Assembly: GCF_020510685.1 (NCBI RefSeq)
Contig: NZ_CP075185.1
Span: 1,922,001 to 1,986,000, forward strand
Reading direction: 5' to 3'
From: Dechloromonas denitrificans
GTDB taxonomy: Bacteria; Pseudomonadota; Gammaproteobacteria; Burkholderiales; Rhodocyclaceae
Length of the DNA: 64,000 nucleotides
The first letter of the stretch is position 1; each line of letters begins with the position of its first letter. Shown here piece after piece: positions 62,383 to 64,000 of the stretch. The notes beneath the pieces are model-generated. The model searched no databases. It was given only the letters and a program-made list of their open reading frames with translations, and was not told the DNA's origin. The translations under genes and the position numbers were made by a program.

Positions 62383-64000
62383 ATGAAATTCAATCTAAAG
62401 CCTTTGCACAAGGCCATGGCCGGCGTTCTGGTAAGCATGCTGGTGGCCGGCACACCGGCCCAGGCCGATGACCGCGAATCGCTCGAAGCGCTGCGCGAAA
62501 CGACCTTGAACCTGATCGATGCGCTGGTTGAGCAGGGCATCTTCAGCCGCGAAAAAGCCGACGCCGTGATCAAGGCCGCCCAGGCCAAGGCGGCGCGGTC
62601 GGCGGCGAAACAGGCGCCGAAGGCCGGCGCCCCGGTGCGCGTTCAGTACGTGCCGGAAACGGTGAAGAACGAAATCCGTGAGCAACTGAAGCAGGAAGTG
62701 CTGGCCCAGGCCAAGAACGAGCGCTGGGCCGAACCCAATGCCGTGCCGTCCTGGCTTGATCGGATCAAGTTGGAAGGAGACATGCGGGTGCGCTATCAGA
62801 CGGAAGCGTTCGATAAGAGCAATACCGAGCCGCTCGACTACATCGTCGCCGCCATTGGCAGCAACCCGACCGGTAAGGAAGTGACGCGCTCTGCGGGCTT
62901 TCTGACTGCCAGCAACACGGCGCCGACCGGCAACACCCGAGATGATCGCGAGCGCTTCCGCGTCCGGGCCCGCCTCGGCGTGCTGGCCAGGGTTTCCGAC
63001 GACTGGAGTGCCGGCGTTCGGCTGGCCACCGGCAACACGACGGATCGCGTGTCGACCAATCAGACGATGGGCCAGGATTTCAACAAGTACCAGTTGCTGG
63101 TCGATCGCGCTTATATCAAGTACGAACCCGCCGAGTGGCTGTCGATTTCCGGCGGTCGCATCGCCAATCCGTGGTTCTCGACCGATCTGGTCTGGGATGA
63201 GGACATCAATTTCGAGGGCTTTGCCGCGACCTTCAAGCCGAGTTTCGCCGATGGCGATTTCCGCCCCTTCGTGACCGTCGGGGTTTTTCCCCTGCGCGAA
63301 GAAGGTCCCCCAACCCGAAACAACCGCTGGGTCAATGGCGCCCAGGTTGGCGCCAAGTGGCAGTTCATGCCCAATTCCCGCCTGACCGTCGGGGCTGCCC
63401 TGTATGACTACGACAACCTGGAAGGGCGGGTCGAGGATGACAACAAGTTCCTGCTCGGAAACGCGGCTTATGGCCAGTACGAATACGGTTCCGGCTTGCG
63501 TCAGAAGGGCAATACTCTGTTTCGTACCAATGCCATTTCCGATAACACCTCGGCCTCGGTCTGGGGCCTCGCTTCCAAGTTCCGCCCGGTCAACCTGACG
63601 GCTTCGCTCGATCTGGCCCATTTCGACCCGGTGCATGTCGTGCTGACCACCGACTACGTCAAGAACATCGCCTTCGATCGTGGCGAAATCGAGCGTCGTA
63701 CTCAGATCCGTCTGGCCGATGGCAAAAACTACGGCTACATGTACAAGCTCACCGTTGGCATGCCGAAGCTGGAGAAGCGGCACGACTGGCAGGCATCCTT
63801 CGCCTATCGTTATCTCGGCTCCGATGCAACGGTCGATGCCTTCACCGACTCCGATTTCGGGCTGGGCGGCACCAACCTGAAGGGCTACCAGCTCGGCATG
63901 ACCTACGGGGTCGATCAGAATGCCTGGCTCAGCCTGCGCTGGATGTCGGCCGAGTCGATCGAATCCTTCTCGCTCAATCCTTCCCATCGCTTTGCGGTGG
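62383..64000 (+). CDS. putative porin (Porin_5-like), 3'-truncated by the window edge
   Basis: The frame from ATG 62383 stays open to the window end (539 codons seen). GTGAGAAA precedes the start; an in-frame ATG at 62359 is less likely. A signal peptide (MKFNLKPLHKAMAGVLVSML then AGTPAQA) leads into a coiled-coil-like periplasmic segment (about 28-120) and a beta-barrel of alternating strands (RLKLEGDMRVRYQT-like start, RERFRVRARLGVLARV). The coiled-coil plus barrel layout fits the Porin_5 family. Position after exbBD-tonB suggests that it works with that energy system. Confidence 0.85.
   Translation, partial: MKFNLKPLHKAMAGVLVSMLVAGTPAQADDRESLEALRETTLNLIDALVEQGIFSREKADAVIKAAQAKAARSAAKQAPKAGAPVRVQYVPETVKNEIREQLKQEVLAQAKNERWAEPNAVPSWLDRIKLEGDMRVRYQTEAFDKSNTEPLDYIVAAIGSNPTGKEVTRSAGFLTASNTAPTGNTRDDRERFRVRARLGVLARVSDDWSAGVRLATGNTTDRVSTNQTMGQDFNKYQLLVDRAYIKYEPAEWLSISGGRIANPWFSTDLVWDEDINFEGFAATFKPSFADGDFRPFVTVGVFPLREEGPPTRNNRWVNGAQVGAKWQFMPNSRLTVGAALYDYDNLEGRVEDDNKFLLGNAAYGQYEYGSGLRQKGNTLFRTNAISDNTSASVWGLASKFRPVNLTASLDLAHFDPVHVVLTTDYVKNIAFDRGEIERRTQIRLADGKNYGYMYKLTVGMPKLEKRHDWQASFAYRYLGSDATVDAFTDSDFGLGGTNLKGYQLGMTYGVDQNAWLSLRWMSAESIESFSLNPSHRFAV

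Overview
The window is GC-rich, densely coded chromosomal DNA from a Gram-negative bacterium, most likely a betaproteobacterium of the Rhodocyclales (Dechloromonas/Azonexus-like). That placement is an inference from the gene mix: PEP-CTERM proteins with an EpsA-type LuxR regulator, an acs-linked SLC5 histidine kinase, TRAP transport with a TatT lipoprotein, GGDEF/EAL signalling and a very large two-partner adhesin. No phage, transposon, plasmid, rRNA or CRISPR sequence was seen.

1-13.7 kb: the 3' part of acs is followed on the same strand by a tight cluster: a possible leader peptide, a small membrane protein, an SLC5-type transporter/histidine kinase hybrid, a CheY-like receiver, a membrane pseudokinase fused to a DEDDh exonuclease, two DUF294 nucleotidyltransferase-like proteins (one with cNMP and CBS sensor domains), an exonuclease-fold protein that has lost its catalytic residues, and a VC_2705-type sodium:solute symporter with its DUF4212 partner. 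The context suggests control of acetate or short-chain carboxylate uptake and activation. tRNA-Ser(GGA) with its own promoter and terminator closes the region.

13.9-24.1 kb: a TIGR03790-type secreted protein, then glmS-galE-galU (UDP-sugar precursors for envelope or exopolysaccharide). Next come a minus-strand trio (DUF2076 protein, small protein, outer-membrane barrel), an AI-2E-family membrane protein, a Lys/Ala/Pro repeat protein with a 28-bp operator-like palindrome, a PEP-CTERM protein and a small unknown protein.

24.1-37.4 kb: a response regulator-PAS-GGDEF-EAL protein, two large secreted hydrolases with matching RTX-type C-termini (an ExeM/NucH-type nuclease and a 5'-nucleotidase) with a PEP-CTERM gene between them, a BON lipoprotein, and a TRAP transporter operon (TatT, DctP, fused DctQM).

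37.5-64 kb: a secretin with a C-terminal cohesin-like domain plus three pseudopilins but no ATPase or platform protein, an ankyrin protein, the EpsA-like regulator, a PEP-CTERM protein, a PstS-like binding protein, a TpsB/TpsA pair with a 3,889-residue adhesin, then a DUF2341-LamG-ExbB fusion, two ExbD proteins, a TonB protein and a porin running off the window.

The main cross-region signal is a palindromic site, best copy GCTAGTCCGATCGGACTAGC, with related copies in five intergenic or near-intergenic places. They precede PEP-CTERM, nucleotidase, GGDEF/EAL and adhesin genes. The site has the size and symmetry of a LuxR-family operator, and an EpsA-like LuxR regulator is encoded in the same window.
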